Below, one piece after another: positions 1 to 11,705 of a stretch of 64,000 nucleotides of DNA. The stretch lies in the NCBI GenBank assembly GCA_001692895.1, contig KV748180.1, forward strand, positions 4,431,805 to 4,495,804. Reading direction: 5' to 3'. The notes under the pieces were generated by a model that saw nothing but the letters and a program-made list of their open reading frames with translations, was not told the DNA's origin and searched no databases. Source of the stretch: Cenococcum geophilum 1.58. Its lineage: Eukaryota; Ascomycota; Dothideomycetes; Gloniales; Gloniaceae. A program made the position numbers and the translations under genes. The first letter of the stretch is position 1; each line of letters opens with the position of its first letter.

Positions 1-57
1 GGAATACCCTATAGGAATATTAATACGCGACGTATAAAGCCTAAGGGCAGTAGCTTT

Positions 58-337
58 TAGAGGGGGGGGTAATATACGGTCACTAGTGGAAACTAGTAGA
101 TGCGCTAATGACCATTGAGTGGATTATAGCCAGATAGGTTATAGGATAGTCGCAAATAGTTTTATATAGTTCCAGGACAGTTGCGTTACGTGAGTTAGAG
201 GATCGTATATAGACGTCAAGCGGCGCCGCCTCTATCTCCTTTCCTTCTCTAGCTAGTCGCTCGTTTATAGACATTCAATCGTATAGGCTTGCGCGACCCT
301 TTATTGCGTGCCGTGCTCGATTACTAAGTCGCTAACA
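58..337 (+). repeat. Putative polypurine tract plus 3' LTR of an off-window LTR retrotransposon
   Basis: A run of eight G preceded by TTTTAGA (55-69) looks like the polypurine tract that primes plus-strand synthesis. The sequence right after it starts TAATATACGG, which would be TGATATACGG before a G-to-A change, and a candidate end GCTAACA lies at 337. The 268-bp interval is less AT-rich than its surroundings and holds a CT-rich stretch near 228-255, common in LTR leaders. No second copy lies in the window, so the LTR identity and its right end are inferred. The short open frame on the minus strand here (83-274) has no recognisable content. Confidence 0.4.
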
Positions 338-639
338 CGTAAGTAGCTTTAGGACTAAGGCTTAAAGCTATGACGGGTTAATATGAAGCACTTATATAGT
401 ATACTATAGACCATGATTTAATAACCTTATACTTAAGCTTTTACCACTATATAAGGCACTTATATAGGCTTTTAAGCTCGGTCCTAAGCCTACTCTAGGC
501 TTACTTATTAAATAAATCTATTAATAATGTCTTAGTATTTATTAGTGCGCTTAGTTAATTAAGGCTATAAAGTATAGGTAAAGAGGATGTATGGCCAAGC
601 CTATATAATTAGACCTATTTATTAAATAAGACGATCCAA
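338..639. other. AT-rich spacer without recognisable content
   Basis: TA-rich sequence with stops in all frames. The phrase GCACTTATATAG occurs twice (near 390 and 456). I see no coding frame, RNA gene or terminal repeat. It could be the eroded 5' part of the LINE that follows. Confidence 0.5.
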
Positions 640-1029
640 AGTAAGAAGCAACCGGATGACTACAGGAAACTCACGTTATCTCTATAGCAGCCGCTTAAAC
701 GCTGTGGAGCTCTATTACTCATCTACCTCATTTCATATAAGTATGAAGTTTTAGGGTCAAAGAATCATAGATAGCGAAACCTTATTTACATAACTTAGAA
801 GTAATCCTTATACGAAGACATATCCCCGCTTAAAGTTTCTACGATAGCAGAAAAGAAGGGTTTCACCTTAGATCGCCACTGATCACATGTTTGATGTATT
901 CCCTAATTCCATACATAGTATACGAAGCTGTACTACACCTAGTAGGAATTCACTACTACCCCTGTAAGTTAGACTTACTAGAGGTTGAAAGCTAGCAGCA
1001 GAGAAAGCTATCCCTAGATCTAGAACCAC

Positions 1030-3960
1030 ATTCCTAAACCATGTGGAATAAGAGCTCTAAGAAAAGACGAAAAATGGCAAAACTAGTGAAGACTTCAAAA
1101 AAGACAACCGTACTAGAAGTTCTAGATGAAGAAGCCCTATAAAGAAGCAAAAAATCAATACTGTCACGCAATAAGAGAAGCTAAGATAGCTGCTGGAATA
1201 GCTTTCTAGAAAAGCACAAGGAAAGGAAGTTTTACTGCCCTAAAAATACAAAGAGAGAACATTACGAAATAATACCCTAGCTACAGTATAGCAAGACGGG
1301 CTACTAGACCTAGTGAAAGCTTCGAGGACCCAGTGTAAAGGCTTTTACAACTACTTATTCCCTAAACCCCCCCCTTCTACTAGCCCTATGGAGCTGGAAG
1401 GACTATACAATAGACAATAAATGGGAATGGCCAGAACTAGAGAAATAGAAGTAAAACAAGCAATTTTTCTAGCTCTAATAAAAAGGCTACAGGACCAGAT
1501 GGGATATGCTTTTGCAATTCTACAAAAGGCTACCCTACATAGGAAGATCTTCTATATAGAATCTATAGGATTGTGTTACCTAGGCTACAGGACCAAAGGT
1601 CTGGAGAGAAGCTCGAGGAGTTTTCTCCCTAAAGCAAGATAGGGGACTTATCCTACAAAGTCCTATAACCTAATCTCTTACTAAACCTGCCTAGGAAGAC
1701 TTAGAAAGAGATCTTGCTACTAGATTAGATATCTAGCCTTAGTACTACACTTACTTCAGATTCTCAACTAGGGGAAGAAGACAGCGGTCTGCAAATAGAC
1801 GACAGTCCTTTTACTCCTAATATATCGCAAATCTAAAATAGTAGGAAAAAAGCAGACATAAGGATACCCACACGTTATCCTAGACGTAAGAGGGGCTTTT
1901 AACCATGTCTCTAAAACCAGCTTTTATGCTATCTGTTAAGGAACTAGCTAACCTATAGGCGTTTACACAAAGGGTAAGCATCTTTCCTAGCATAGAGAAG
2001 CTACAGCTCTCCCTTTAATGGGCAAATACAAGAAAGTAGAACTAGAAACAGGGTATACCACAGGGATCGCTATATCACCCTATTTTATTTCTACTATACA
2101 TACGCAATATCTGCAGCATACAGACAGAAGGAGCCTACTCCTTATCTATAGGACGATTTTGCCAATTACAGTTACCGTCAAATTCAGCTTAAGTCACTAA
2201 TTGTAAAGAAGCTAGAGAGAATAGCGCGAGAACTAATGTCTAAGCTAAGGAAGTCGCTATAGTTTCGACGTTAGCAAACAGAGCTTATAACTTCTATAGT
2301 AACGCACTATATAGAAGAAGGTTAAAGCTACGGAGAGAACGTAAGAAATATCTCCTAAACCCCTAAGTTAGGTGGGTTAGGGGTATTTCTAGACTCTAGC
2401 TTACTTGTTAACAACATATAGAAAACAATCTCTAAGCAAAACAGCTTCTATTTAATATAGAAGACTAGGTAATATACAAAGAGGTCTAATCTCGTACAAG
2501 CCCTACGACAGCTCTATATAGCTCTTGCGTTACAGACTATAGCAGACTACGGTGGTACATATGTGGATGGAAATAGCAAATCTAGAGACTACTACTAGAA
2601 TAGGTTACCAACTCTACAAACGGAAGGCCTAAAAACTAGTCCTAGGAGGTTTAGAGGACTCCTAGCCAAGCTGTAGAGACGAAGCCCTATTCCTACTCTA
2701 GAATTAGATTGAGAAAGTCTGCAATAACTAGTATAACGAACCTAAAATTCATGGAAACACGTAATTAAGAAGGCATATAAGGAAGATGATCAACAAAGAT
2801 AGGGACGATTAGCAGCTATCTAGCTCTAGTTCTAGCCCTGAAAAACTCTACCTATAAATACCTCTGACAGCCGAAGGGACAAACAGGGCCCTTTTACTAT
2901 TCTTAGCCTCTAGAATTCAGCAAAGCGCAATTCAAAAAACTGGCGAAAAAAAGAGAGAGCTCTCTAGACATGACAAAAACCGTGGGTCTCCTCCTATCTC
3001 TGCATTCTTTCTATCTCAAGGGGTAGTAAAGAAGAAAGCTGCACAAGAACAATCTAAGACTAGTAGAAAGTTTACAAGATCCCTAGAGTGGGACTAGTAT
3101 ATATACTATAACAGATGGCTCTAAAGGACCAATAAATTAATGGCAGATGCTATATGTAAATAGGGGAGAGAAATAGGATTAATATATGCAACGAACTGGA
3201 ATCTAGGACCCTATATGGAAATATAGACGCAGAGCTTTTATGCAGTCTATAAGGCCCTAGAACACCTAAAACAATAAAGACTAGAAGAGAAACAAGTCTA
3301 TATCTTTATAGATAGCCAAGCGGCTATTAGAGATTACAGCTTAATTCTCTTACAGGGGGGAAGAACTAGTCTTTAAAATTACGCAAAGCTGTTCCTATTT
3401 AGCTAGTAAGGGCATCTCTATTAACTTCTACTGGGTCCTAGCCATTTAGGATCTATGGGGAACGAAATAGCAGATAAGCTAGCAAAAAAGGGCCTTTCTA
3501 GAAGAAAACTACAATCTTCTTATACCTCCTTAGCCTATATAGGAGAAGCGGCAAGAGGAAGAGATACTAGAACAGTGGAAAAACAACTGGCAGCAGAATA
3601 AAGATAGGAAACACTATACTAAAGGATCTGTAAAGGAAGCCATTCTTTTCTCTTAAAGCCCCTAAGGATAAATACCCTAAAGGCTACAATCGGCTTTCTT
3701 CCAGCTAAAGCTAGGAAAAGGCTATTTTAAATCCTTTACTAAAGTAATAGGAGGAGGATAAAGAAGGTAGATGCTTTAGGGAATGTAGAGCACTACAAAC
3801 CCCTAGACATCTACTACTGGACTGCAACCTATATAGGGAAGAAAGAAGAGAAATACGAAAGAAACTGGGCTCTTCTCTCTCTCTAAAGAAGCTATTTTGT
3901 ACACAAAAAGGAAGAGAGGCGCTTTTTCTATTTCTAAGTAGGANAGGGATAGCTACTAGA
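1030..3960 (+). pseudogene. LINE ORF2 relic: reverse transcriptase and RNase H
   Basis: Would copy the element RNA into DNA at a nicked target. The RT core shows an intact Asp-Asp pair at 2152-2157 (reads W/Q-DDFANY, with the residue before DD now a TAG), followed by a thumb-like LGVFLDSSL near 2375. RNase H shows YTITDGSKG (about 3099-3125), then FIDSQAA (about 3305-3325) and GNEIADKLAKKG (about 3460-3492), giving its acidic residues. A zinc-type motif CRALQTPRHLLLDC follows near 3785-3826. Many in-frame TAG/TAA codons replace Gln/Trp codons and some frame changes are present, so it is dead. The upstream endonuclease is only faintly visible. Confidence 0.8.
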
Positions 3961-4308
3961 AAGTGGCTAATAACAGCAGGATCTATAGGAGGTAACTCCT
4001 ACTAGGCTNCTAGAAAAGAGATATTAGTAAGCAAAAGGACAGAAATAAATTACAAAAGGACAGGGAAAGGCGTTAGGATTTCTTATTTTCTTATAGTTTT
4101 CTACCGTTTTCTCATTCCCTAGTAGTTGCTTGTAACTTAGTATTTTACTAAGGAACTATAAACCCCTAGTTTAGGGGCTTATAAACTACTAGGACATAGT
4201 TACTAGTACATGTTAAGCTGCCCTAAGGGATTCATGTATATAGGACTATAGCGCCATAGCCTAGAGGCTGCATGCGTAGTATTGTACGTAGTATAATACA
4301 ATGGATAT

Positions 4309-4326
4309 AAAAAAAAAAAAAAAAAA
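4309..4326 (+). repeat. LINE poly-A tail
   Basis: Eighteen A directly after a 3' UTR shared with the LINE at 22081-24257; it marks the exact 3' end of this copy. Confidence 0.9.
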
Positions 4327-4384
4327 CTTTTATCTTAAAATACCACCTATACGCCCGTTGCGCATACGAAATATTACTATAAAA

Positions 4385-7300
4385 ATGTCTGGAACTATAG
4401 AACTCCACTTAAAAGAAAAGCCGCCGCCTCTACCTCCTATGCCTCTACCTCCCGCGCCTCTGCCTCCTACTATTTAGTTAATAGCCCTTATATACTATGG
4501 AAAGGCATAGATAATAGAGGTTATCCTTAGGGCCGCCTAAAGCCACCTAGTTAATTAGCGCGTAAATATCTATTATAGTTTAATATAGGCTATTATAAAC
4601 TAGGAGTATAATATAGTTAAGGCTATAAAAAATATAATAGTTGAAATTAAGAAGGATAATAAGCTTAAGGGAAATTTAGGAAATAAAGATTGGGAAAACG
4701 CCTTTACGGATATTAAAAAGCTTTCTAAGATTACCTATAAGATTAATAAGATTAAGGCGGTACGAAATATAATTAAGAAGGAGTAGGGAGAGGAACTTTT
4801 AGAAGGTCCCTGTAAGCTTTTCTATATATATTACGCACTAAAAAGCATCTGTATCTTTATTAATTAGGTAAAAAGAAGTTAGATCTTTAGGAAAGATACA
4901 TTAGAAATAATTAATAATATAATACTAAGTCGCCTAGAACTCTTAAAGGCTAGAATCTTAAGGACCCTATACCTAACACCCTTAGACTTTCTTACCGCCT
5001 ATAAATTTAGATTAGTAGTTAATAAGGAGTTAATTAAGAAATAGAAGCTTATTTATTATCTAAGCTAAGGTTATTGTCACGGGACTCAGTCAATCGAGGC
5101 ACGAGCGCCGTTTAGAACGTATGCAAGCCTGTACAATTGGATTGTCTATCGACGAGGATATTAAGCTGAGGAGCAGAAGGTGGAGGAAAGGACGTCTATA
5201 TGTGTGCGCCAAGTCTTAAGCGAGCCCCTGACCAGATCCGTTACGGGTGCCGTAATAGCTATAAACTTTTAGTGCTAGCCTTAACTATTAAAACTAAAGA
5301 GGAATCTGCACCAGAGCTAGTTGCTCTAGTACCTCTACTATTACCTTTTAAGGAGGTTAAAGGCTTAAACGTAAGAATACTATATAGCTTATTTCTGTTT
5401 GGAGGTAAGGTACTTAAAGCATAAGAAAAAGACTCCAAATCTAATAAATCTACGTCTTTAAAGGATAACTTTGTCGCTAGCTCCCTATAGAACGTAAGGC
5501 TAAAAAAGCTTCTAAGAAATCCCTAAGAAAGAAGCTAAAGATAGGACTTATAGAGCCTCTAGCTTCTAGTAGAGCTAATAGGCGAAAGGGAAAAGTAATA
5601 ATAATTGCTAAAGGAGAGGTAATTATTATAAAAGTACGGCCGAAGCGGAAAATAAAATACTTATATTATTCTAAAACGCCAGCTAAATTAATTAAGGCCC
5701 TTAATTCTAAGAAAAAGCTAAAAGATAGTATCTTTTCTATCTTATACTAATTTATTACGGCCTAGTAAGGAAATGGAATAGAAGTCCGCGCGTTATACCA
5801 GATACATCTTTAAAAAATAGTAGGGTTATTAAGATTAAATACTAGCGTTTCTTCTACTAATTTATATTTATAAATCTACTTAGTTTCTAAGAATTATAAT
5901 ACTATTAATATTCTCTAGACGGCTAAAAGCTCCTATTTCTGATTTAAAAAGAATAGTTGCCTAGAGTATACAAATAATAACCTTAGAATTTACGCTTATT
6001 CTACTATATAGCCTAGCGATTATCTAATAGACTATATAGGATTAAAAAAGCTTATATTAGGCTTAAAAGGAGAACTTCAATAGGACCTACTTGGAATCCA
6101 CTACGCCAATTTATTTAAATAGTAGGAAGATGTTAGAATTCTAGGCATTTTTAAGGAAGAGTTTAATATATACGTATACTATTTACAAAAGACTACTAGG
6201 GAAGAGAAAAATGGTATCCTCCAAACTATATATTATTCCTTACTATAATAGGTGGTTTATATAGATCTGGAGCATTATAAACACACTATGGCTTTACGTA
6301 CTAATAATACTATTTATTTCATTATATATCCAAGCTACGCGCTCCAGTTTCTTAATGGCTATCTTCCTAAAAAATAAAACTTAGAAATTAATCTTCTCTA
6401 GGTATATAAAGGAGGGCTAAATTCTAAAAATAGCTAGCTTTATTCTTATATTTCCTTAGTTAAGGAGGGGAGTTAGTCTTATATAAAACTCCTACCTAGA
6501 ATGCATTAGTATATACTAAAATAGGTAGATTTGCTTTAAGAACGCGGAGAACTTAATAGTAGGGGGCGTATTAAGAATATGGAGACGGCCTAGACTAGGG
6601 CTAATACTAAGAGGTTTAAGCTTAACTAGATACCTATTGCATTAAAAACTAAAGAAATACGGTTTATAAAAGCTATTATTATATAAGGAGCATCTTAAGC
6701 AACATTAAGCCGCTTAATTGTTACTTTAGACTTAATCACAATTCTACTAAACACTAGGAAATTAGAAATCCCTAGGCTTAAGAGCTAGTAGAAGGTTATA
6801 TAGATAAATCTAACTAGTCTTCCCCCGGTTTTAACTCCTACTAGCAAACCTATTACTAGTATTCCTTTATATAAATCCCCGGCCTATATACAACTATAGG
6901 CAAAGAGTGCCCTTTTAAATGCTTTAGTTAGAAGACTTTTATAAAATAATCCTTAAGTAAGGGCAAAACAGCGGGTAATCCTAAATCCTACCTTAAATAA
7001 TAAATATAAAGCATTTTAGGAAAGATATAGGGCGCGTATTACTAAGGCTATTTATAACAGTTTTAAAAAGCTTAAGGAATTTAAATAAGAGGTATTTAGG
7101 GCAAGGTTTTACTTTTTAGTAAAAAAACAAGGCTATAGGCGTCCCGTAGATAACTTAGAATACCTTAAAGACCTAAGTTTAGATTTAGAAAATAAGGGTA
7201 TAACTTCTAGCGCTTCTCTGTTAACCAAGTATAGTTCTAAAGGCTATATTAAAGGCAAAGATAGGGCTATTACGCCTTAAGGCGCTAGGACTACTACTCT

Positions 7301-7875
7301 AAACTTTAGTCCTAATATCTTTAATAATAAAGTAGTGCTTATAGAGATTAACCGTAAACTAAAGGATCTAAGTAAGCCTAAGGGAAATAGCCTCTAGGAT
7401 GCTACCCCTAAACAATTATTAACAGTTATTAGTACCTTAGAAGATACTAATAAACTAGCAGTATTATACCGCCTAACGCCTTTACTAATTTCGGAAAGGG
7501 GTACTACTTTAGGAGAGTAGGTAATTAACTCTAGTATTCTATAATCTCCTTTATAGAAGAAAATGTAAGTAAAAATATATGCTATTAGAGAAAGAGTGTC
7601 TTTAAACCTCTAAGCTAAAGATATTAATATGTAAGATAATAGGAGTGCAAAACTTAAAGTAGAAGGTATAGTAGATAAGGATAATATAGAAGAAGCGGAG
7701 GCGATAATTAAGGAGGGAGTATAGGCAGCTTTTAATAAGTTAGAGGAGTATTAGGCGTTAGGGTGTCTTCTTTTTTAGAGTATTTATTACCTACTTTAGA
7801 AGATATAAGGAAACGTTAGGGGACAACGTTTTAGGTAGGGGAGGTAAAGTAGTAATGTTAAATACCCCTCAGTTA
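4385..7875 (+). pseudogene. Large RIPed ORF of unknown family, split by a solo LTR
   Basis: I do not recognise this protein. One frame starts at ATG 4385 (MSGTIELHLKEKPPPLPP, a Pro/Leu-rich N-terminus with repeated PLPP) and can be read to about 7875 once a 183-bp solo LTR plus 5-bp TSD (5075-5262) is removed. The removal keeps the frame, giving about 1,100 codons with stops only of TAG/TAA type, as expected from RIP of CAG, CAA and TGG. The middle (5440-5650) is Lys-rich. The 6060-6650 stretch looks globular (e.g. NIYVYYLQKTTREEKNGILQ). The C-terminal part has a charged, Glu/Ala-rich helix (IEEAEAIIKEGVQAAFNKLE, about 7687-7746). It converges with the RecQ-like relic at 8300-10860, so both may be cargo of one element. 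It could also be a former host gene or a transposon protein. Confidence 0.6.
5075..5257. repeat. Solo LTR S1, 183 bp, inside the unknown ORF
   Basis: Begins TGTCACGGGACTC and ends GGTGCCGTAATA (CA end changed to TA). It is flanked by GTTAT (5070-5074) and GCTAT (5258-5262), a 5-bp target duplication with one C/T difference. It is visibly more GC-rich than the ORF around it. Excising it with one TSD joins two open stretches in the same frame. Size and terminal TGTCACGG resemble the 186-187-bp LTRs at 27904, 47934 and 57489. Confidence 0.8.
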
Positions 7876-8299
7876 TTTAGTTCGTTTTCTTATTATATAT
7901 ATAAGACTTAGGGTTATATATATTTTAGAAGGAGCTTAGGTTTTAATCTTACCTTACCTTAATATAACTTCTCCTCTACCCTCTATTAATTAATAATTTC
8001 TCTAGTATAACTTAAGTTATTCCGTTCTTTTATTTATAATACTTAATTAAGTATTATCTTTTAGTATTGGGCTTTGCTCTTCTATACTACCTATAACAGT
8101 AGTAATATTAATCCGGTTATAAAGCCAAAGCTCCCTATATACTACTATATATATATTAAATAGCTTATTAGTAATAGGGCTTAGCGGAATATATAGGGTG
8201 TAAAAATATTATTAGAATAGCAATAACTTACCTTCCCTTTATAACCGCGATAATAACTAAAACCTTTTTCTCTTTCTTATATCCAGTATATTCTGGATA
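7876..8299. other. Intergenic spacer between convergent relics
   Basis: TA-rich sequence between the ends of the + strand unknown ORF and the - strand helicase relic. It contains several TATATATA runs and no coding frame. Part may be the eroded C-terminus of either gene. Confidence 0.5.
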
Positions 8300-10860
8300 T
8301 ATTTCATATTTAGGCTTCGTAAGCTTAATAGGCTATATCTTATAGGCGATAGCACCTAAGTATTGCGCAAAGGAGACTAGCGCGGGGGTAGGCTTAAAGA
8401 GAGTTGCGGTTATATAGCGGATACGGTAGCAACTAATATAGCTTAACTAGTAGTAGTAGTAGATATAGCAGCATTAAACAGGGAGTTAATTAATAAAGTT
8501 TAACTCTGGCTTGGTGTTAGATTAATACTAAAAATCCTAAATATTGCATCTATACCCTATAAAGAAGGGTGTAGTATATAATTATATTTAAGACTAGCCG
8601 CACGTAGCTTCTACTATAGACTTTCAGATAGTAGATCTGCGTGCTCCTATTTATTTATATAGTTATTAAGGTATTTACGTATAGTAATTAGGTGGAATTA
8701 ATATGCTATTTAATATAGCATAGTATATAGAACGGCAACAGTGTAATATATTGGAAATAGAGCAGATTTACTAATAGCTATAAGTACTGCTAATGTCTAA
8801 GCCTATATCTAAAGTCTCTTAAGAATATAATTCTTTTTAGCATCTAAATTTGCCCCCTTTTTATTATATATTTTACGTTTAGGCGTTCTTAACTAAAGGG
8901 AGTTATTATAGTAACTATAGCAGGAGCCTTTATCGGTATTAGCAGCAATTAAAGCGTTAGGCTTAGTAAAATACTTATATAGTGTTTCCTTAATATACTT
9001 ATAATTATTATATAGTTAGAAAAACTTATCTTTTATCTCTATACACTTCTACTTATCTTCCTTTTTACCTCCCCGCTTTAACTAGATGGTGTTATTAGCT
9101 AATAAGTTATCCAAGTTTATAAAATTAACTAATAGTAATTGGGATCCGCGTAATAGTAATAGCTAAAAGGTAGAAGAGGGGTGGGATAATAGTGCGTAAA
9201 ACTGTTACTGTTGGCGAGAATTTAAACGGTGTACTGCCTTTAGCTTTAGCTATAGGAGTGGGTCTTATTTACTAAAGCACTAGTATTTAAATAAAAAAAT
9301 TACTTTAGCCCTTCTACTATCGCGACTAGCTTAACCACCACGCTGTAGAAGAAAAGAGAAATATTATTTAGGCGCCGGTATTATATATATAACCACTTTA
9401 CGGATATTTAAAAGATTAATACTAATCCTAATAGCCTTTGTAGCAAAAATAATTTAAATCTTAGAAGATTCTGCCAGTTTTCTAAACTTATCTAGTATTA
9501 ACTTCTTGCTAAATAATAAGGTTGTTTAATAGAATACAGCCATAATTAAGCAGGTGATATTCTTAGTATATTAAGCTAGATATAGCTACTATAGGTACTT
9601 AGATATGCTTCTATACGCCTCTATAGCTTAAACTCTAGTATTAAAGAATATAATAGTCTTTAGAATCTTATACGGAGTAGCTAAGCAGCTCCCTCCCTAA
9701 AAGACGGCAGGATTAATATATATTTTAATAGTTAGAGGATTAACAGCCTTATTAAAAAGAAAGTGGAGCGAGGTATATTTAGCAATTATATCCTTTAGTA
9801 TTTAGCTAAGATAAAAGATAAGCTCTCTATAGGAAATAGAAGTCTACTTAAGGTATATATTAGTATTATTAAAGCCTAAGGACTTCTTAACCGTTTCTAA
9901 TATTTTTAGATTAAAAGTTATAGAATAGGTAAACCACGGAACCAAGCTTCCAATTAGATTATATATATAGTGTAGCTGCGCATACTTAGGGCGAAACTTC
10001 TTGCCCTATTATATAACAAGATAAGCTTTATTAATAGTAACTAAGGCCAATCACTTCTTAAACTTGGGGTCTTTAAGTAGATCTTAGAAAGATAGTATAC
10101 TAGTAAGCTTAGGACTAATGAAGATGTAAGTATATAGGCCGGCTCTTGTATTCTTAAGCGCTTTATTTATATCCTTAATGTTAGCGTTAAGGAGTAGCGC
10201 ATTACTACTAATCTAATTAACCTTTTAAACTTACTCTTTTGTAATCTCGTTTAGAGGAAGAAATATTAACGATATAGTATTTTTATAAAGGATTGAAATT
10301 ACTTACATAATAAGGCTTTTACTAAAGCCGGTTTGTATAATAAGGATAATATTAATGCGATTATAGATCAGCCTCCGAATATAGGTTACCTACTTATTTT
10401 TTATATAGAATTCGTCGCCGTATAGCAGTAATATAGTATCTTAAATTACGTTATCTCGTGCTTAAGTTATTGTGTTGGGCTTCTTCTTATTTTAGATTTT
10501 TCTCTAAACTCTAGCTACTTATATCTTTAGTATATTCTAATAGGCTAAGCTAGTAGAGAGTTAAGGTGTATCCTAGCTAGCTAAGCTAGTAGAAAGTTAA
10601 GATATTTATAGATTTATCTACAGTAACTAAGGAGCTTTATTATCTGCTATTAGTAACTAAAACGCCTTATTATTAATGCGTTGCTTTTTAAAGATATTTA
10701 CTGCACTAATAGTATTATCCACTACCTCGCTAGCAGTACGAGGATAGTTATATACTGTACTAGGCGTATATCTAACTTTTAGCTTCATTATTAAGGCCTT
10801 TAAGCGTTTTTTTATACTAAACGGCGGTATATAGCTTATTAGTAAACATAGAGTCGGTAG
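8300..10860 (-). pseudogene. RecQ-family DEAD/DEAH helicase relic (telomere-linked-helicase-like)
   Basis: ATP-dependent 3'-5' DNA helicase of the RecQ type, now dead. Reading through TAG/TAA stops on the minus strand gives the core in order: LLYGDEFYIKNK (about 10430), Walker A as TGFSKS (GKS with Gly to Ser, about 10314-10330), IFLPL motif Ia, FISPKLTS (about 10110), DEAH box as INKAY (10020-10037, from DEAH by G-to-A), a GKKFRPKYAQLHYI segment, motif III as WFTYSIT (about 9910-9936), then the second lobe with KTIIFFNTR (about 9645) and IIFATKAIRISINL (about 9430). About 150 codons precede the core (e.g. RYTPSTVYNYPRTASEVVDN) and 300 or more follow. Large RecQ proteins of this kind are known in fungi as telomere-linked helicases; a mobile-element origin is an alternative. 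The C-terminal limit is approximate. Confidence 0.8.
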
Positions 10861-11073
10861 GGGGTTTATAGGTTAATATTTAGGTGGTGTAGGTAGCGAA
10901 GGAGTAATAAAGCAGGTAATAAGGTATAGAATTAATCTAGATATAATATATTAGCTATTTAGGTGTTTATCTACTATAAATATTAATATAGGAGGTTAAA
11001 CGTTAAGGATTAGTAATGGTTAATGGCTCTAGCTAAATATTTACTATTTTAGCGGTAATATTTAAGGCAAAAC

Positions 11074-11370
11074 GTAGCGGTAACCACCAGGCCGATCGTA
11101 ATAATTTTAGTAGCATTAGAATCGCCTTATAAAGCTATAGAATATAATATTAGCTAATTATCTATAAAGGCGTTAGTTTATTATTAATTAATAGTAGTAG
11201 GGTTTTAGGCGGAGCTTTAAAGGGGAAACCCGCTTATTTAAGACGAAATATAGTAGTAACCACCAGGCCGTTCGCAATAATTTTAGTAGCGTTAGAATTA
11301 CCTTATAAAGTTCTAGAACATAACATTAGCCAATTATTTATAAAGGTGTTAGTTTATTATTGGTTAATAG
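11074..11370. repeat. Two direct copies of a ~118-bp block, 177 bp apart
   Basis: The block CGTAGCGGTAACCACCAGGC through GTTAGTTTATTATT occurs at about 11074-11193 and again at about 11253-11370 with mostly transition differences. It lies just upstream of the helicase relic on its 5' side. Function unknown; it may be promoter or terminal repeat sequence of the helicase-carrying unit. Confidence 0.75.
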
Positions 11371-11454
11371 CTAAAAATTTAGTATAGCGCGCGAGTTTAT
11401 ATAAGAATTATATATAAATTAGCGCGAGGGACTAATAAATTTCTAAACTGTGTA

Positions 11455-11614
11455 CTAGATAATAACAATATAAGATAATCAATCTATTATATAAGCAGCT
11501 TATAATTAGCTAATCGTCTAGGATTAAGATAATACCAGACGACAACAATATAAGATAATTAATCTGTTATGTAAGCAGCTTATAATTGGCTGATCGTCTA
11601 GGACCGAGATAAGC
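11455..11614. repeat. 80-bp tandem repeat, two units
   Basis: Units 11455-11534 and 11535-11614 both contain ACAATATAAGATAAT, AAGCAGCTTATAATT and GATCGTCTAGG or its RIPed form. They end seven bases before the piggyBac terminal repeat, so the transposon may have landed at the array edge. Confidence 0.8.
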
Positions 11615-11705
11615 ATTATGTATCCCTTTATTCGCTAAGACATTGCTAGCGCTAGTAAGGGGGTCTCGCTTGGCATAGTAATTATGTCCTTTGCATACAA
11701 ATTTA

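Larger units (their letters stand above)
640..4326 (+). mobile_element. LINE-1 copy: Tad1-like non-LTR retrotransposon relic
   Basis: Non-LTR retrotransposon with reverse transcriptase, RNase H and a 3' poly-A tail of 18 A at 4309-4326. The 3' untranslated region (about 4030-4308) is shared with a second copy at about 23950-24233, including GCGCCATAGCCTAGAGGCTG just before the tail. RT followed by RNase H and a C-terminal Cys/His motif fits the Tad1/I group of fungal LINEs (inference). The 5' end is not defined: no target-site duplication matching the sequence after the tail was found, so the start given is only where LINE-like coding begins to be plausible. Two N bases lie at about 3944 and 4009. 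Confidence 0.8.

Noticed and set aside
83-274. Minus-strand 63-codon open frame
   Set aside because: It lies inside the putative LTR and shows no domain or codon signal; treated as chance.
2341-2400. TTAGGGG-like motifs as interstitial telomere repeats
   Set aside because: Only single scattered occurrences; no array of TTAGGG units anywhere in the window.
8300-10860. Helitron interpretation of the helicase
   Set aside because: The motifs match RecQ/DEAD order, not Pif1-type RepHel, and no Rep motif or Helitron terminal hairpin with CTRR was seen.
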